From positions 77,521,501 to 77,585,500 of the forward strand of contig CM027385.1 of the NCBI GenBank assembly GCA_015680905.1: a DNA stretch of 64,000 nt. Direction: 5' to 3'. This document shows, one piece after another, positions 47,207 through 59,524 of the stretch. The stretch is from Coptis chinensis. Lineage: Eukaryota > Streptophyta > Magnoliopsida > Ranunculales > Ranunculaceae. Numbering within the stretch: position 1 is the first letter of the stretch; the number at the start of each line of letters is the position of its first letter. Both the position numbers and the translations under genes were made by a program. The notes under the pieces were generated by a model. The model saw nothing but the letters and a program-made list of their open reading frames with translations, was not told where the DNA came from and ran no database searches.

Positions 47207-47688
47207 GGGCATCTCCAATGGGGGGTGTAAAATTACACCTCCACCTAGGCTCCACGTAGGTGCCATTAGGATTTTACACCTCTAATTGTATATTATTGTA
47301 TAACTTATAAATATCCACACTCTATACTCTCCAATAGAAGAGTGTAAAAAAAAAATAGATTTTAAACTCGGACATCACTTGGAGTGACGTCCCTCTTTAA
47401 TTTAAATTGGGACGTCACTTGGAGTGACGTCCGAGTTAAAAAATTACTTTAGAATTAGAAAGGGACGTTACTCCAAGTGACGTCCGAAAATTATTTCACT
47501 CAGACGTCAGTTCGAGTGTCGCCTGAGCTTTTTATTAACTAATAGCAAGAGGGGAAATTCCCCACCTTCTCTATTAGCTAATACACTATTACCTACGGTA
47601 TAGCACCCCCATTGGAGAGAGTTTTTTTTTATATTTGGGGTGTAAAATTTCCACTCTATATGGTTTACACCCCCCATTGGAGATGCCC
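47207..47688. mobile_element. PIF/Harbinger-like (Tourist) MITE, copy 2, 482 bp, inverted
   Basis: Ends GGGCATCTCCAATGGGGG and CCCCCCATTGGAGATGCCC with TTA at 47204-47206 and 47689-47691. Its sequence is the reverse complement of copy 1 along its full length. Better preserved inverted repeats than copy 1 suggest it is the younger or less decayed copy. It carries the same TGACGTC palindromes. Confidence 0.9.
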
Positions 47689-47691
47689 TTA

Positions 47692-49138
47692 TAAGCTATT
47701 TTCTTTTTATTTTGCTTGAGAGTTTAAAAACGTACTGTTGCGTGTAGTACTATGACCTAAAATTCAAAGCTAGCTACACCAACCAGGCTCTGTCATAAGG
47801 CTGGTTGTGATACAAATATTTAATTCAATAGAAGCACATTATTACAATATGAACTTTGGGCCATAGGCACCTGCTGTCATAAGTAGATATTTATAATTCA
47901 AATAATACCTAAATCAAATATGAAGAAGTTCAATGACATGCATGTTTTCATGTTAATAGCGGCATGTGAGTACATAGACAAAGAAGTAAATCAGTAAATA
48001 ACAAATTGAGGATTTTAAAAAAGGTAATACAAACAGAAGGATACATTCATTTTCGAGCCTTTAAATATAATGCAGCAACATTCTCGTTGACTAAAACAGT
48101 AGTCCAAATGGAATGGACGTGAGGGTCAAGGGTTTTAAGTTTTTAACTGATTAAATCATACAACAATCATAGTCAACAATTAAGCATACTTTTCACGAAA
48201 GCAAGAACTAATCCTACATGCAGAATACTATCGTAAGAAAAGAAGAAAAAATACCAACGTACAAACCTATGCAATAGTGATAGAAATCTTTAAATTCCAT
48301 TACAACTTCGATCCTATAAATCGGAAACACTCATTTTAGGAAAATAAAAATAATATATAATTCCTAACCGATCAAAGATGTATGCTGCTGATTATGTTGT
48401 GAGCATTTTTCTTGAATGCAACCAAAGATGAGATATGCCAAATAGGGCATGTACGACACTCAAATAATGGTATTGGACCTAAATAAGAAACCATCAAATC
48501 TCTTATAAATATTGTAATTACAGCTAATAAAATAATTTTGGTCTTAACTATGATGCACCGAGTTTCAATCTCAATAGTGAAATAATCTACATTATAAAAT
48601 AGTGCAATTTCTACACAATATTAGCAAATCAAGAAGATCACGACCTTAGCTCCTGAGGAGAAACAACACATAATTATCAATATGTACTTATCTCAGTGCA
48701 AAGTGTGTGAAGCTAGTCATAATGCCATCAAAGTACAATATATATTTTGCTTCACACTAATTTGTACGAATTGAAAAACCTCATCATTGTTCCATTCTAT
48801 TGTTGTTAACACGTATGGTATAAGCAATAGTGTTTTAACACATTCATTGCATCCCTTGAGCCAATCATGCAAAATATACATTTGAGACGGTACATTTGCT
48901 AGTTGAAAATTTATGACTTGTCATAGTTTCTGCTACCTACATTTTTTCTTTTCCTTTCTCCTTGCACTTTTTGCATTTTCCTTCATTAATAGAATAGGCA
49001 CTTACGTAGCCAAAAAAAAAAAACCCCCACTCCCAATCCCCATCCATGACCTTATCCATTTCAATTTGATATATTTATAAAACCTACACAGGAAAAACAC
49101 CATTGAAATTTGTTGGACCAAGCATTGTTAAGACTTAC
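47692..49138. other. AT-rich spacer
   Basis: No exon that would continue the Sec23-like fragment could be found here on the minus strand. No other gene seen. Confidence 0.4.
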
Positions 49139-49561
49139 ATGCCCTGAGGAAGTGTTGAATCATCGACGCTTGCATACAAAAACAATGACCCTCCACGCTC
49201 AATGCTAAGAAACTTGAGAGATGCGAAGTCGGTATATTCATTTGTAACAGCAAATATATCCACACAAACACCTGCTTGGATAGTCACGGTAGCCTGAAAA
49301 AAGTTAAATATTGTTTAAACTTCTAAAATGCAAAAATGTGTTTGTGCAAAAAGTAGGTCAGTTTCTCTGGACAAAAATTACCAGATCTTCGTAGAAAGGT
49401 GTCTTCTCAGGAAGCAAAGTGCGATATGCATCGTCCCCCTTGATAGCATATTGTTCACATACCTTTTCGTCTAGTTGCCCAGCTCCAAACTCAGGAGGAC
49501 CAGACAAAAAGGCAAAGATCCTGGCTGCTCTTGTCAGATCAAGATAACTAATATCATTCTC
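49139..49561 (-). pseudogene. Sec23/Sec24-family trunk-domain gene fragment (two exons)
   Basis: Exon 49561-49382 (180 nt, phase 0) encodes ENDISYLDLTRAARIFAFLS, GPPEFGAGQLDEK, EQYAIKGDDAYRTLLPE and PFYEDL. Exon 49293-49139 (155 nt) encodes TIQAGVCVDIFAVTNEYTD, LKFLSIERGGSLFLY and DDSTLP. Both match the trunk region of plant Sec23/Sec24-like COPII coat proteins, which act in vesicle budding from the ER. Splice sites (TTCAG, GTAATT, GTAAGT) and phase are intact, and no stop interrupts the exons. However, neither the following exon nor any preceding one can be seen within 1.4 kb on either side, so I treat it as a gene fragment. A live gene with very long introns is possible. Confidence 0.6.
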
Positions 49562-50712
49562 CTGAATACACACTAAATAAAAAGAACATAAAAGTACTTC
49601 TTTCTACAAATAGTCTGTTTCTGTGAACCTTAACCAAACATACTTTGCACCGAGTCCCATAAGAGCGAATTAATTGTGTTGCACGTACACTCAGATTCAA
49701 AAGAACTTTAGTCTTACACATTCAACTATTTCCGCATTTTCATACACGGGACAGAGAAATAGTTTTGTACTTTTACGTTCATACACGGGGCATGAGAGAA
49801 ACTGTTGTACATTGTTACTTTCTTAATTTCAAGATGCCATAACTTTTTTACTATTCAACTCAAAATTTATGTAGTCGAGTATCTTTTTGAGGGTTTGGCA
49901 ATTCCAAGTTCTTGAAACTATGCATAATTTAAAACCAACATCCAGATATTGCTAGGGCACAAGTTGCATGCGGCGTGTTAGAACATAATAACATGACCCT
50001 ACTATGAATGAAAGAATAAGAGTACCTCATATTAGATTGCAATTTCATTTGGTCAACAAACACATACAACTGGGAAAAAATGAAACCAAGACATTGCTAG
50101 CACTTGTTTAGTGTATTTTTAGAATCCACATCGCCCATGTTAGTAACTAACTGGGCAAGCGTAAATGAAATTATCTTAAGCTTTTAATACCAAACTGAAT
50201 TTCAAATAACACCAATAGCATTCGATATATAATCATCAAAGTTTTTACAACACAAGCAAGAGAAGTAAACAATTAAGAAAACAAATCAACCTACTAAAAC
50301 CACAACTGAAGCAAGGATCCCATAGCTTTTGGTGGATGGGGACTACCTGATCATAAATATGGTAATGTACAATACTTTTAATGTTTTACTACCTGCTCAT
50401 GTGTAGTAGCTTATAGAATGTTGCACATACTTTAAGATCCATGTTACAAAATAGGAAAAAAATAAAATAAAAACGGTCATGTATCATGTAACTACATAGA
50501 GAACGTATACACTATAGTTCATTTTTGTTCCATTGTTCATCAAGTACTTAACCATTTGAAATCTGCAACTTCGTTCAAGATCAGGCTTTCAAAGGATGTT
50601 TAAGTTTTGAGAATATTTAATCAAGCATCAAAGTCAAAATATTCTATCAACACTTAGTAAACAAGCAAAGATGAAACAAAAAAATTTGGGAAGAGCTAAT
50701 TATACTACGTAC
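49562..50712. other. Spacer between Sec23-like and DUF674 fragments
   Basis: AT-rich; no exon or repeat recognised. Confidence 0.35.
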
Positions 50713-50839
50713 CCCAGCCATTCCTATCTCCACAACCTTTTACTCAAGAGAGAGCACACTCTCAACATTGAACTTGTTAATGGTAGAGACTGTAGATATA
50801 GGGATCATGACTAAATCATCCATTACCATGTACAAAATC

Positions 50840-51538
50840 TGTTAGAAAAATAGATTTGCACAAATCTATTGAGATATGAATGAGTAATTTGTCTCCCAAG
50901 TTACCCCATTTGAGATGAAATGGGTTTCTCTTGAAATAGTACGTAAAGCGAGAAAAACCTTTTCGAAAGGGTGCACTGGTTCGAAATAGTGAATTATGTC
51001 GAAAAGGTGCGACCTTTTGAAATGTGCATTGGTTTGAAACAGTGCATAATGCCGAAAAGTTGTGACCTTTTGAAATATGCACTGGTTCAAAACAGTGCTT
51101 TATACCAAATGGTGTGTCCTTTCGAAACATGTGACTTTTCAAAGAGTTGCTTAATTTTTTCCAAGAGTCACTTTGTTATTTCGAAGAGGCACCACTCACC
51201 TATAAATAGTGGATAATTTGGAGAGAAAGGCGCACCAGATCATACAGAGTTATGATATTTCTCTTCTCCCTCTGTTCTTAGTCAAATTCTATGTTGTGTT
51301 CGCTGATTCTATAGAATTAAAGTGCTAGCTTTCTATAGAAGGAAATCCGTTCTATCTTGGGAGACAATTTCCCATCAACCTTCAAGCACCGTGAGGGGGA
51401 AAATCTGTCTTAATGACATAGTGTATCTACACTAGGCTCGGATTTAACTAAGAAGTACAAGATACGTACAAGACAAAAGGTTTGTATAGTTTGGTAATTG
51501 GTAAAGAGTAAGTACAATTAAGTTGTATATTCCTAACA
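50840..51538 (+). repeat. 5' LTR of the copia element (699 bp)
   Basis: TGTTAGAAAAATAG to TATATTCCTAACA. It contains CCTATAAATAGTGG (TATA box, about 51200) and a diverged tandem of GTGCACTGGTTCGAAA-type units. About 55 bases present near 51350 are missing from the 3' LTR, beside other point differences. Confidence 0.9.
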
Positions 51539-51630
51539 ACTTAAGACAGATTTCTTTTCCTTCTTCTTCTTTACCGAACAGAATTTGTTTCTATTTTCTT
51601 TTCATTTTTGGTTTAAAGGAATAACAAAGT

Positions 51631-52492
51631 ATGGTTGTATTTCAGAATATGGCAACACCACCAGTTACACTTGCTGTTACTGTTCCGACTGCTGTTCCCC
51701 ATTCTGTTCCTCATGGGGAGAAGCCTGAAAAGTTCAATGGAACTGATTTCAAGCACTGGTAACAGAAGATGCCTTTCTATTTGACCACCCTTAACTTGGC
51801 AAGGTTTCTGTGGGATAAGGCTCCTGATGAAACCGACAAAGATAAGGTTTTGGCCAAGGATGCTTGGTTTCATGCTGATTTCTTGTGTAAAAATTATGTC
51901 CTTAGCGGGTTGGCTGACTTATTATATAATGTGTATAGTGTGTTCAAGACTGCTAAGGAACTTTGGGATTCATTGGACAAGAAATACAAGAGTGAAGACG
52001 TTGGCATGAAGAAATTCATAGTTGGCAGATTTCTTGATTTTAAAATGACGGATAGTAAGACCGTCATAAGCAAGATCCAAGAACTTCAAGTAATGCTCCA
52101 TGATGTCATTGCTAAAGGAATGACCCTAGGAGAATATTTCCAAGTGGCTGCTATGAATCTATGATTGAGAAATTGCCACCATCTTGGAAGGATTTTAAAA
52201 ACTATCTTAAGCATAAATGCAAAGATATGAATCTTGAAGAACTGATTGTCCGTCTAAGGACAGAGGAAGATAACCGTCTATTTGAGAAGAAGGGCAAGGA
52301 TCCCATGGTGGCAAAGGCCAATGTTGTGGAAGGATCAAGTGCTAAGGGAAAGAGGAAGCGCCAAGACAAAGCTCAAGGCGAAGAGAGTAGTACGCCTACT
52401 AAGTTCAAGGGCAAGTGCTACAACTGTGGGAAGGCTGGACATAAGGTAAGTGAATGTCGCAAGCTAAAGAAGTACAAGAAGCAAAAGACTTA
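51631..52492 (+). pseudogene. Copia gag
   Basis: An ATG at 51631 opens a frame with PEKFNGTDFKHW, broken by TAA at 51760. It continues through [12 protein letters not shown] and [12 protein letters not shown], shifts frame near 52161, and continues IEKLPPSWKDFKNYLKH to the zinc knuckle CYNCGKAGHKVSEC (CX2CX4HX4C). Frame continues across the gag-pol junction in the next frame. Confidence 0.85.
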
Positions 52493-53690
52493 AGCAAATG
52501 TGACAATGGACCGCTTTCTGACAATGTTAATAACATGAACCTATCTGCTGTGGTTTTTGAATGTCTCATGATTGGAAATGAAAGGGAATGGTGGGTGGAT
52601 ACTGGTGCTACTCGCCACATATGCTCCAACAAGTCGATGTTCACCACTTATCATGTTGTGGAAAAGGAAGAACAACTCTTTATGGGAAACTCTTCTACGT
52701 CCAAGGTTGAAGGCAAAGGAAAGGTGGTGATGAGGTTGACTTATGGGAAGGAACTAACTCTGAATGAGGTGCTCTATGTGCCTGACATTCGTAAGAACTT
52801 GGTTTCTGGGTCGCTGCTGAGCAAGAATGGCTTTATGTTAGTCTTTGTTTCTGATAAATTTGTACTAACTAAGAATGATGTATTCGTGGGTAAGGGTTAT
52901 CTTCAGGATGGGCTCTTTAGGATGTCTTGTTTTACTATTGCGCCAAAGAGCGCCAATAAAGTTGAATTTTCTGTTTACTTGATTAAGTCTTCACATGTAT
53001 GGCATGGTAGATTAGGACATGTTAATTATGACACTTTACGTAGATTAATTAATTTGGACTATATACCAAAGATAAAAATAGACCCACACTATAAATGTAA
53101 AACTTGTGTAGAATCCAAGTTGACCAAATCATCCTTTCATTCCATTGAAAGAAGTACTGAACCTCTAGACTTAATACACACAGATATATGTGATCTTAAG
53201 TACGTGCAAACTAGAGGTGGTAAAAAATATTTCATTACTTTTATTGACGATAACACTAGATATAGTTATGTTTACTTGTTGAGAAGTAAAGATGAGGTAA
53301 TTGAAGTGTTCAAACACTATAAAAGTGAAGTTGAAAAATCAACTAACCAAAAAGATTAAGGCTATAAGAAGCGATAGAGGGGGTGAATATGAATCACCTT
53401 TTGAAGATTTCTGTTCTAAACATGGAATCATTCATCAAACTACGACTTCGATCCTTATTCACCTCAATCAAATGGTATTAATTGCAGAGCACAAAAACCA
53501 AACTCTAAAAGAGATGATGAATGCTATGTTGTTAAGTTCTGGTTTACCCCCTGAATTTGTGTGTGTGTGTGTGTGTGTGTGGGGGGAGCTTTGCTTTCCG
53601 CCAATTACATTCTCAACAAGATTCCTAACAAGAAGTCGCTTAAAACACCATACAAATTGTGGAAAGGTCATCAGACTTCCTACGAATTCT
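52493..53690 (+). pseudogene. Copia protease and integrase
   Basis: WWVDTGATRHIC is the protease active site. VWHGRLGHVNYDTL and CKTCVESKLTKSSFH form the HHCC zinc finger. HTDICDL, then RSDRGGEY, are the integrase acidic triad region. Frame breaks occur near 53350 and 53440. A (GT)n run of about 11 units at 53556-53580 interrupts the integrase, where the normal frame is lost and then regained. Confidence 0.85.
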
Positions 53691-55560
53691 TAAAAGTATG
53701 GGGGTGTCATGCTAAAGTGGAAGTCCCTAAACCTAAGAAGGTGAAGATAGGACCCAAGACTATTGATTGTGTATTCATTGGATATGCAAACAATAATAGT
53801 GCATATCATTTTCTGGTTCATAAATCAGAGATTCAAGATATACATGTTAATATGATTATTGAGTCAAGGAATGCTTCATTCTTTGAAAATACGTTTCCGT
53901 ATAACATGTGTATAGAGCCAAGTTCAACAAAGAGAACTTTAGATGCTACAACTAGTAACCATCCTACACAAAGCGAAATTGAGGAGGAACCTAGACGTAG
54001 CAAAAGGTCAAGGACGTCAACGTTTTTTGGACCTGATTTTCTAACATACTTGTTGGAAAATAATCCTCAAACGTTCAAGGAGGCAATGTTATCTCCAGAA
54101 GCTACTTATTGGAGAGAAGCAATAAATAGCGAGATTGAATCCATAATTCAAACTCATACATGGGAATTGGTGGATTTACTATCAGGTTCCAAGACTTTGG
54201 GATATAAGTGGATATTCACAAAGAAATTTAAGACTGATGGATCAATCGACAAGTATAAAGCTAGACTTGTGGTCAAAGGCTTTAGACAAAAGGAAGGATT
54301 TGATTATTTTGACACTTACTCTCCAGTTACAAGAATAACTTCCATAAGGATGCTAATAACAATAACATCAATACATGGATTTGAGATACATCAAATGGAT
54401 GTAAAGACGACATTCTTGAATGGTGAGTTAGATGAAGAAATATACATGGAACAACCTGAAGGGTTTATTGCTCCTGGACAAGAAAGGAAAGTTTGCAAGC
54501 TTGTTAAATCTTTATATGGATTAAAGCAAGCACCTAAGCAATGACATGAAAAATTTGACAATGCAATGTTGTCAAACGGTTTCAAAATAAACGAGTGTGA
54601 CAAGTGTGTCTATGTCAAAAGCACTCAAAAGGGATGTGTCATTGTTTGTCTTTATGTAGACGATATGCTAATTTTGGATAGTAATATGGATGTCATAAAA
54701 TCTACCAAACAAATGTTGTCTAGTAAGTTTGACATGAAAGATTTAGGTGTCGCTGATATTATCCTAGGAATTAAGATTTCTAGGACAGAGAAAGGATTTG
54801 TTCTATCACAATCTCATTACATTGAGAAGATTCTTGAAAAGTTCTAGAAATATAACATCACACCAAAAAGATCACCATTTGACGTAAATCTTCATTTAGC
54901 CAAAAATACTAGAGATAGCATATCTCAACTAGAGTACTCTCGTATACTTGGTAGTTCAATATATGTCATGAACTGTACAAGGCCTGACATAGCATACTCT
55001 AGGAGCAAACTAAGTTGATATACGAGTAATCCTAGCAGAGATCATTGGACTGCCATACTGAGAGTTTTGGGATACTTAAAGTATACTCAGAATTTTGGTC
55101 TGAACTACACAAGATATCCAGCCATTCCAGAAGGGTACTGCGTTACTAATTGGATATCTAACACTAAAGAATCAAAGTTCACAAGTGGATATGTCTTTAC
55201 ACTTGGAGGTGCAGCTGTTTCTTGGAAATCCTCAAAACAAACGTGCATAGCGAGGTCCACTATGGAATCAGAATTCATAGCATTGGACAAGGCTGGAGAA
55301 GAAGCAGAGTGGCTTCGAAATTTCTTAGAGGATATTCTAAATTTGGCTAAATCTGTGCCAGTAGTGTGTATACACTGTGACAACAAATCTGCTATTGGTA
55401 GAGCACATAGTAGCATGTATAACGAGAAGTCTCGACACATACGTCGTAGACATAAACCCGTTAGACAATTGCTCTCAAATGGAGTTATCTCAATCGACTA
55501 TATATGTAAGGTCAAAAGATAACATTGCAGATCCGCTTACAAAAGGTTTAACAAGAGAGT
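53691..55560 (+). pseudogene. Copia reverse transcriptase and RNase H
   Basis: WREAINSEIESI and KARLVVKGFRQKEGFD start the reverse transcriptase. HQMDVKTTFLNG has the first catalytic Asp, and CLYVDDMLIL is the YVDD site. RNase H follows with [19 protein letters not shown] and CDNKSAI, and the end has ADPLTKGL. Stops at about 54541, 54846 and 55017 break the frame, so no active polymerase is made. Confidence 0.9.
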
Positions 55561-56218
55561 AAGTGGAAATATTATCAAGGGGAATGGGCTTAAAGCCTTT
55601 GAGATAATCAACCAAGAGTTCCTCATAATGGAAAAACCAGCCTAGTTGACTGGAGATCCCAAGATCTAGGTTTAAAGGACCAGCTGAATTATGTCTGTGA
55701 CTCAATTAGCACTGGAAAGTAATAATATACTCTAACCCATTCCTATATAAGACAATGCATATCTGCCGTGAGACCCAGGATAAGTCAAGCTTTTAATGAT
55801 TTATTATATCTTGGAAAGTTATGTTATCCAAGTGGAGTATTGCAGGATACTCTTTATAGAAATCACCTATGTGAGTGTGAAGTGGGGCCGCTTCTATGAG
55901 AATTTTAAGAAAAATGTCTCAAAAGCACTCTCTGAAACCAAGAAGTGTTCAAGGCAAAAATGAACACAAACGTGATAACCAACAATATTCGAGAAGGTAC
56001 TGCGTGAAGATGATTGTCTAGGTTTATACAAATGGCTGACAGTTCAAGGACATTAATTGAAGTCTACTGATCGTCCAATTAAATCCGATCGTCTTTCACT
56101 AAGGCAAGTTCAAGGCCTCCCATGCTACTTGACCTGATGTGGTATCTTTTCATTTGTAAAAGAACAGAAATCCGATGTTTATGATAGAAGAAGCCAAATT
56201 TTCATTCATGTGGGGGAT

Positions 56219-56858
56219 TGTTAGAAAAATGGATTTGCAGAAATCCATTGAGATATGAATGAGTAATTTGTCTCCCAAGTTACCCCACTGAGATGAAATG
56301 GGTTTCTCTTGAAACAGCACGTAAAGTGAGAAAAACCTTTTTGAAAGGGTGCACTGGTTCGAAACAATGCATTATGTCGAAAAGGTGCGACCTTTCGAAA
56401 TGTGCATTGGTTCATAACAGTGCATAATGCCAAAATGTGTGACCTTTCGAAATAGGCACTGGTTCGAACAGTGCTTTATGCCGAAATGGTGTGTCCTTTC
56501 GAAACATGTGACTTTTCAAAGAGTTGCTTACTTTTTTCTAAGAGTCACTTTGTTGTTTCGAAGAGGCACCACTCACCTATAAATAGTAGATGAATTTGGA
56601 GAGAAAGACACACTAGATCACACAGAGTTCTGATCTTTCTCTTCTCCCTCTGTTCTTAGTCAAATACTATGTTGTGTTCGCCGATTCTGTAGAATTGAAG
56701 TGCTTGCTTTCTATAGAAGAAAATCTGTCTTAAGGACATAGTGTATCTACACTAGGCTCGGATTTAACTAAGAAGTACAAGATACGTACAAGACAAAAAG
56801 TTTGTATAGTTTGGTAATTGGTAAAGAGTAAGTACAATTAAGTTGTATATTCCTAACA
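56219..56858 (+). repeat. 3' LTR of the copia element (640 bp)
   Basis: TGTTAGAAAAATGG to TATATTCCTAACA, preceded by the polypurine tract GTGGGGGAT. Visible differences from the 5' LTR, including the missing segment of about 55 bases, show the insertion is not recent. Confidence 0.9.
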
Positions 56859-56963
56859 AAATCAACCCTTTAACAAAACCTGTTGAACCTATAATAGATG
56901 CAATTTGAGAAGGCGTTGACGGTGCAATGAATGATATTGGATTTCAAATTTGATGCTCACAAA

Positions 56964-58880
56964 TAGGATACATTCTTATGGTTGCTCACGTAACATTTGC
57001 GACCGTTGCTGCTTCAGTGGGCGTTAGAGGAAATTCATTTGTCAAATGGTAAAATGTACAATGTAAAACTAAAAAAGTTTCGGTACACTGAAGAGAATAC
57101 ATTTGATAACATTAGTATACAATCAATTCCGAGGCCCCATTCCAACCGGCCCATGTTCTAAACTCACTTGAATACACATGTAAATCACCCCTTCACTAAA
57201 ATAACCAAACATAACAAAAAACTCTCAAAAAATAAAAATTCTCAAAAAATAGAGATAGATTGGTGTCTTACAATTACATAAGGGGAAACAAAATTGAAAC
57301 TCAAAAACAAAAAAGAAATCAAAATTTACCTGTGAATTAGAAGCACAAAAACATGATGTAATCTTCGAAAATTAGATGAAAAGTATTAAAATCAGTTTTC
57401 AATTGAAGCTTTCTACTATTCTCAAGGATCGAATTGAGCATCAAACCAACCATTTCTCATAAGAATAATCGTTGATGTTGCTTTAGAAGCCCCTGGACAA
57501 ATTAAACTTCAATCTAATGCATGGCAGTGCTTCGTCGTATATTTTGCTCTAAAAAAAATTAAAAAAGGATCAAACATTGACGTGAATGTATGGTACACTT
57601 TTTTTTTTTTTAAAAAAACTATATGCTACACTTGTTGCTTTCATTTCAAATAGTAATCTAAAGTTATTTTGTTTGTTAGGGTTTAGGGTACAAATAGTAA
57701 TCTAAACCTTATTTTTACTAGAATGGTGCACGTGTTACGCACAAATTTATACATGCGTGGGGACCTTAGCTACGAAAAGAAAAGAAAACAAATTTCTAGT
57801 TTCAGTTTTTAATTCTTGAAACAGACACGCTTTTATGGTTTGTTGCCCGAATAAAAACAAAATTTTAGAACGGACAAAAAAACAAAGTGTTACAACAGAT
57901 ACCTAGCATAGCAAATATACAAAGTGTTAGAACCGATACCGGTTCATCAGCTAATGAGAACACGTGTAGGCCGGTAAAAGAAGGGGTTGTTAAAACCGAT
58001 AGATAACTCAATATGGCTAGCTAGGTCACGCCACTTATAAGTAGCAGAGATAGAGATTTCAGAAACCATGGCACAATTTCCATTCAATTAGTGCTGACGT
58101 GCTCACATGTGTCAAGTTCTATGCTAAAGTGGCATATATTCATTGGTTGTATAGCCATACAAGCTCAAAACCAAGGTAGGATATCGGGGTATATATCGGA
58201 AATATCAGAAATATATATCTTTTTTTGGCAAACATTCAAAATATCATTATATATATTGGTGATATTGGTCAAATAGTTAAACAATATATATTGGAAAAGG
58301 CGATATATATATCAACAAAAAAGGACTTCAATATTTGGTGGAGATATATTGAATTTTTCCATGTCGGGTACCCAAAAACCAAAATATATTGATGATATTT
58401 CCAATATTTCGGCGATATTTCTTGCCTTGCTCAAAACACATCATCACCTAACAAGATTAAATCTACACAGTCCCATTTAATTTGCCCCATTTAATGGTTA
58501 AATGGTTAAGATCCTATCTCATCACAGACCAAAATCTAATCTAAACCATATAATAATAATAATAATACTGTAAAGGTCATTGTTTAATCATAGCTTCATC
58601 TTCTCCATCTTCTTCCTATCTACCACCACCGACTTTAGCCACCAACATATCCAAAACGTGATCTTGATAAACTAAAAGAAATAAATGCATGATTGACTAA
58701 CGAAATAATTAACGTGATCACTTTCGTAGTTAAGGAGTTGAAATGGGTTTGAGAGAATTTGATCAAGCTCTTTAATTAGAGAAATTAGTTACCATTTTTT
58801 TTTTTAAAGATGCTGGGATTTTGCAGATCCCCATCTGTACTATAGAATTCAACTTAATATATAAAGGAGGGATAAAAAAA
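56964..58880. other. AT-rich spacer
   Basis: A stretch at 58180-58440 is made of degenerate GATATTT and ATATATCGG-type words. No exon was recognised, including none for the upstream part of the DUF674 gene. Confidence 0.35.
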
Positions 58881-58889
58881 CATGTTCCA

Positions 58890-59128
58890 TATTTTCACCT
58901 AACGAGAGTTTTGCAAGGTGATCTGCAGCTCTATTTTCTTCTCTGAATACATGGATCAAAAGGACATCAACCAAGGAAAGCATAAGTCTTCTAATGGTAG
59001 CCACCAGATTCCAGCACTGCTATGGTGAATTCTCGATATCTTTAAGAATTTGGATAGCTCTTAGTGAGTCAGATGCCACTATAATCCTCCTATAGCCAAG
59101 ATCAATACATAGACTAATCCCAGTCTGA
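58890..59128 (-). pseudogene. RNase H (RVT_3-type) fragment of a LINE
   Basis: The minus strand reads QTGISLCIDLGYRRIIVASD, SLRAIQILKDIE, one stop, then VATIRRLMLSLVDVLLIHVF and REENRAADHLAKL. The ASDS motif with catalytic Asp and the R-x-x-N-x-x-AD-x-LAK end define the domain. It is a separate relic from the one at 30.2-30.6 kb. Confidence 0.7.
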
Positions 59129-59524
59129 AATTAGTTACCAATTATCTCTTCATCATTTTGGTTTTCTTAGATGGGTGTAGTTAATGGAGGTGTTGTAGAA
59201 GATCGACAAGAGAAAAGGGATGGAGGAAGTTAAAGTCAAACGTTTCAAACGTTTCTGCGTGCATTGATTTAAGCTTGTGTAGCAAATTACCAATGTCTTC
59301 GTACCACCTAATCAAATGAGCGAGCACGTGTTTGGCTTCGATTGCCATGTGATCGGTTAACTGACTGGAAATGAGTCATAGTCCTAAAGTGCACAAATAC
59401 GTACTAGTAGTATATGTAAGGTACTGCAGTGCAAAATAGGTGATAGTACATTGCATTCTATGCCTATTAATTCATCTGGTTAGTTTTCTTGCATCTTGGC
59501 AAGCATGAAAGAGTAGGTCATTGT

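Larger units (their letters stand above)
50840..56858 (+). mobile_element. Ty1/copia retrotransposon with both LTRs, 6,019 bp
   Basis: It is flanked by AAATC at 50835-50839 and 56859-56863. Gene order is gag, protease, integrase, reverse transcriptase, RNase H, which defines copia. It is defective: stop codon in gag, frameshifts between gag and pol and in integrase, and stops in reverse transcriptase and RNase H. A polypurine tract, TGTGGGGGAT, sits just before the 3' LTR. The usual tRNA-Met primer site TGGTATCAGAGC is not found after the 5' LTR; the sequence there is ACTTAAGACAGA. Confidence 0.95.
50713..56963 (-). pseudogene. DUF674 gene exon split by a copia retrotransposon
   Basis: On the minus strand, sequence right of the copia element reads PSQIASIIGSTGFVKGLI. 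Directly after the element, left of it, the same frame continues LYMVMDDLVMIPISTVSTIN, then KFNVESVLSLE and KVVEIGMAG before GTACGT. The YMVMDDL...S(T)xSTIxxxNKFN signature is typical of the plant-specific DUF674 family, whose function is unknown. The copia element (50840-56858) lies between Ile and Leu. A TAA interrupts the frame after LSLE, so the locus was or is a pseudogene. Exons further upstream were not found. Confidence 0.6.

Noticed and set aside
50816-51216. Several frames on both strands inside the copia LTR
   Set aside because: They come from tandem GTTCGAAA-type LTR repeats and recur in the 3' LTR; no domain.
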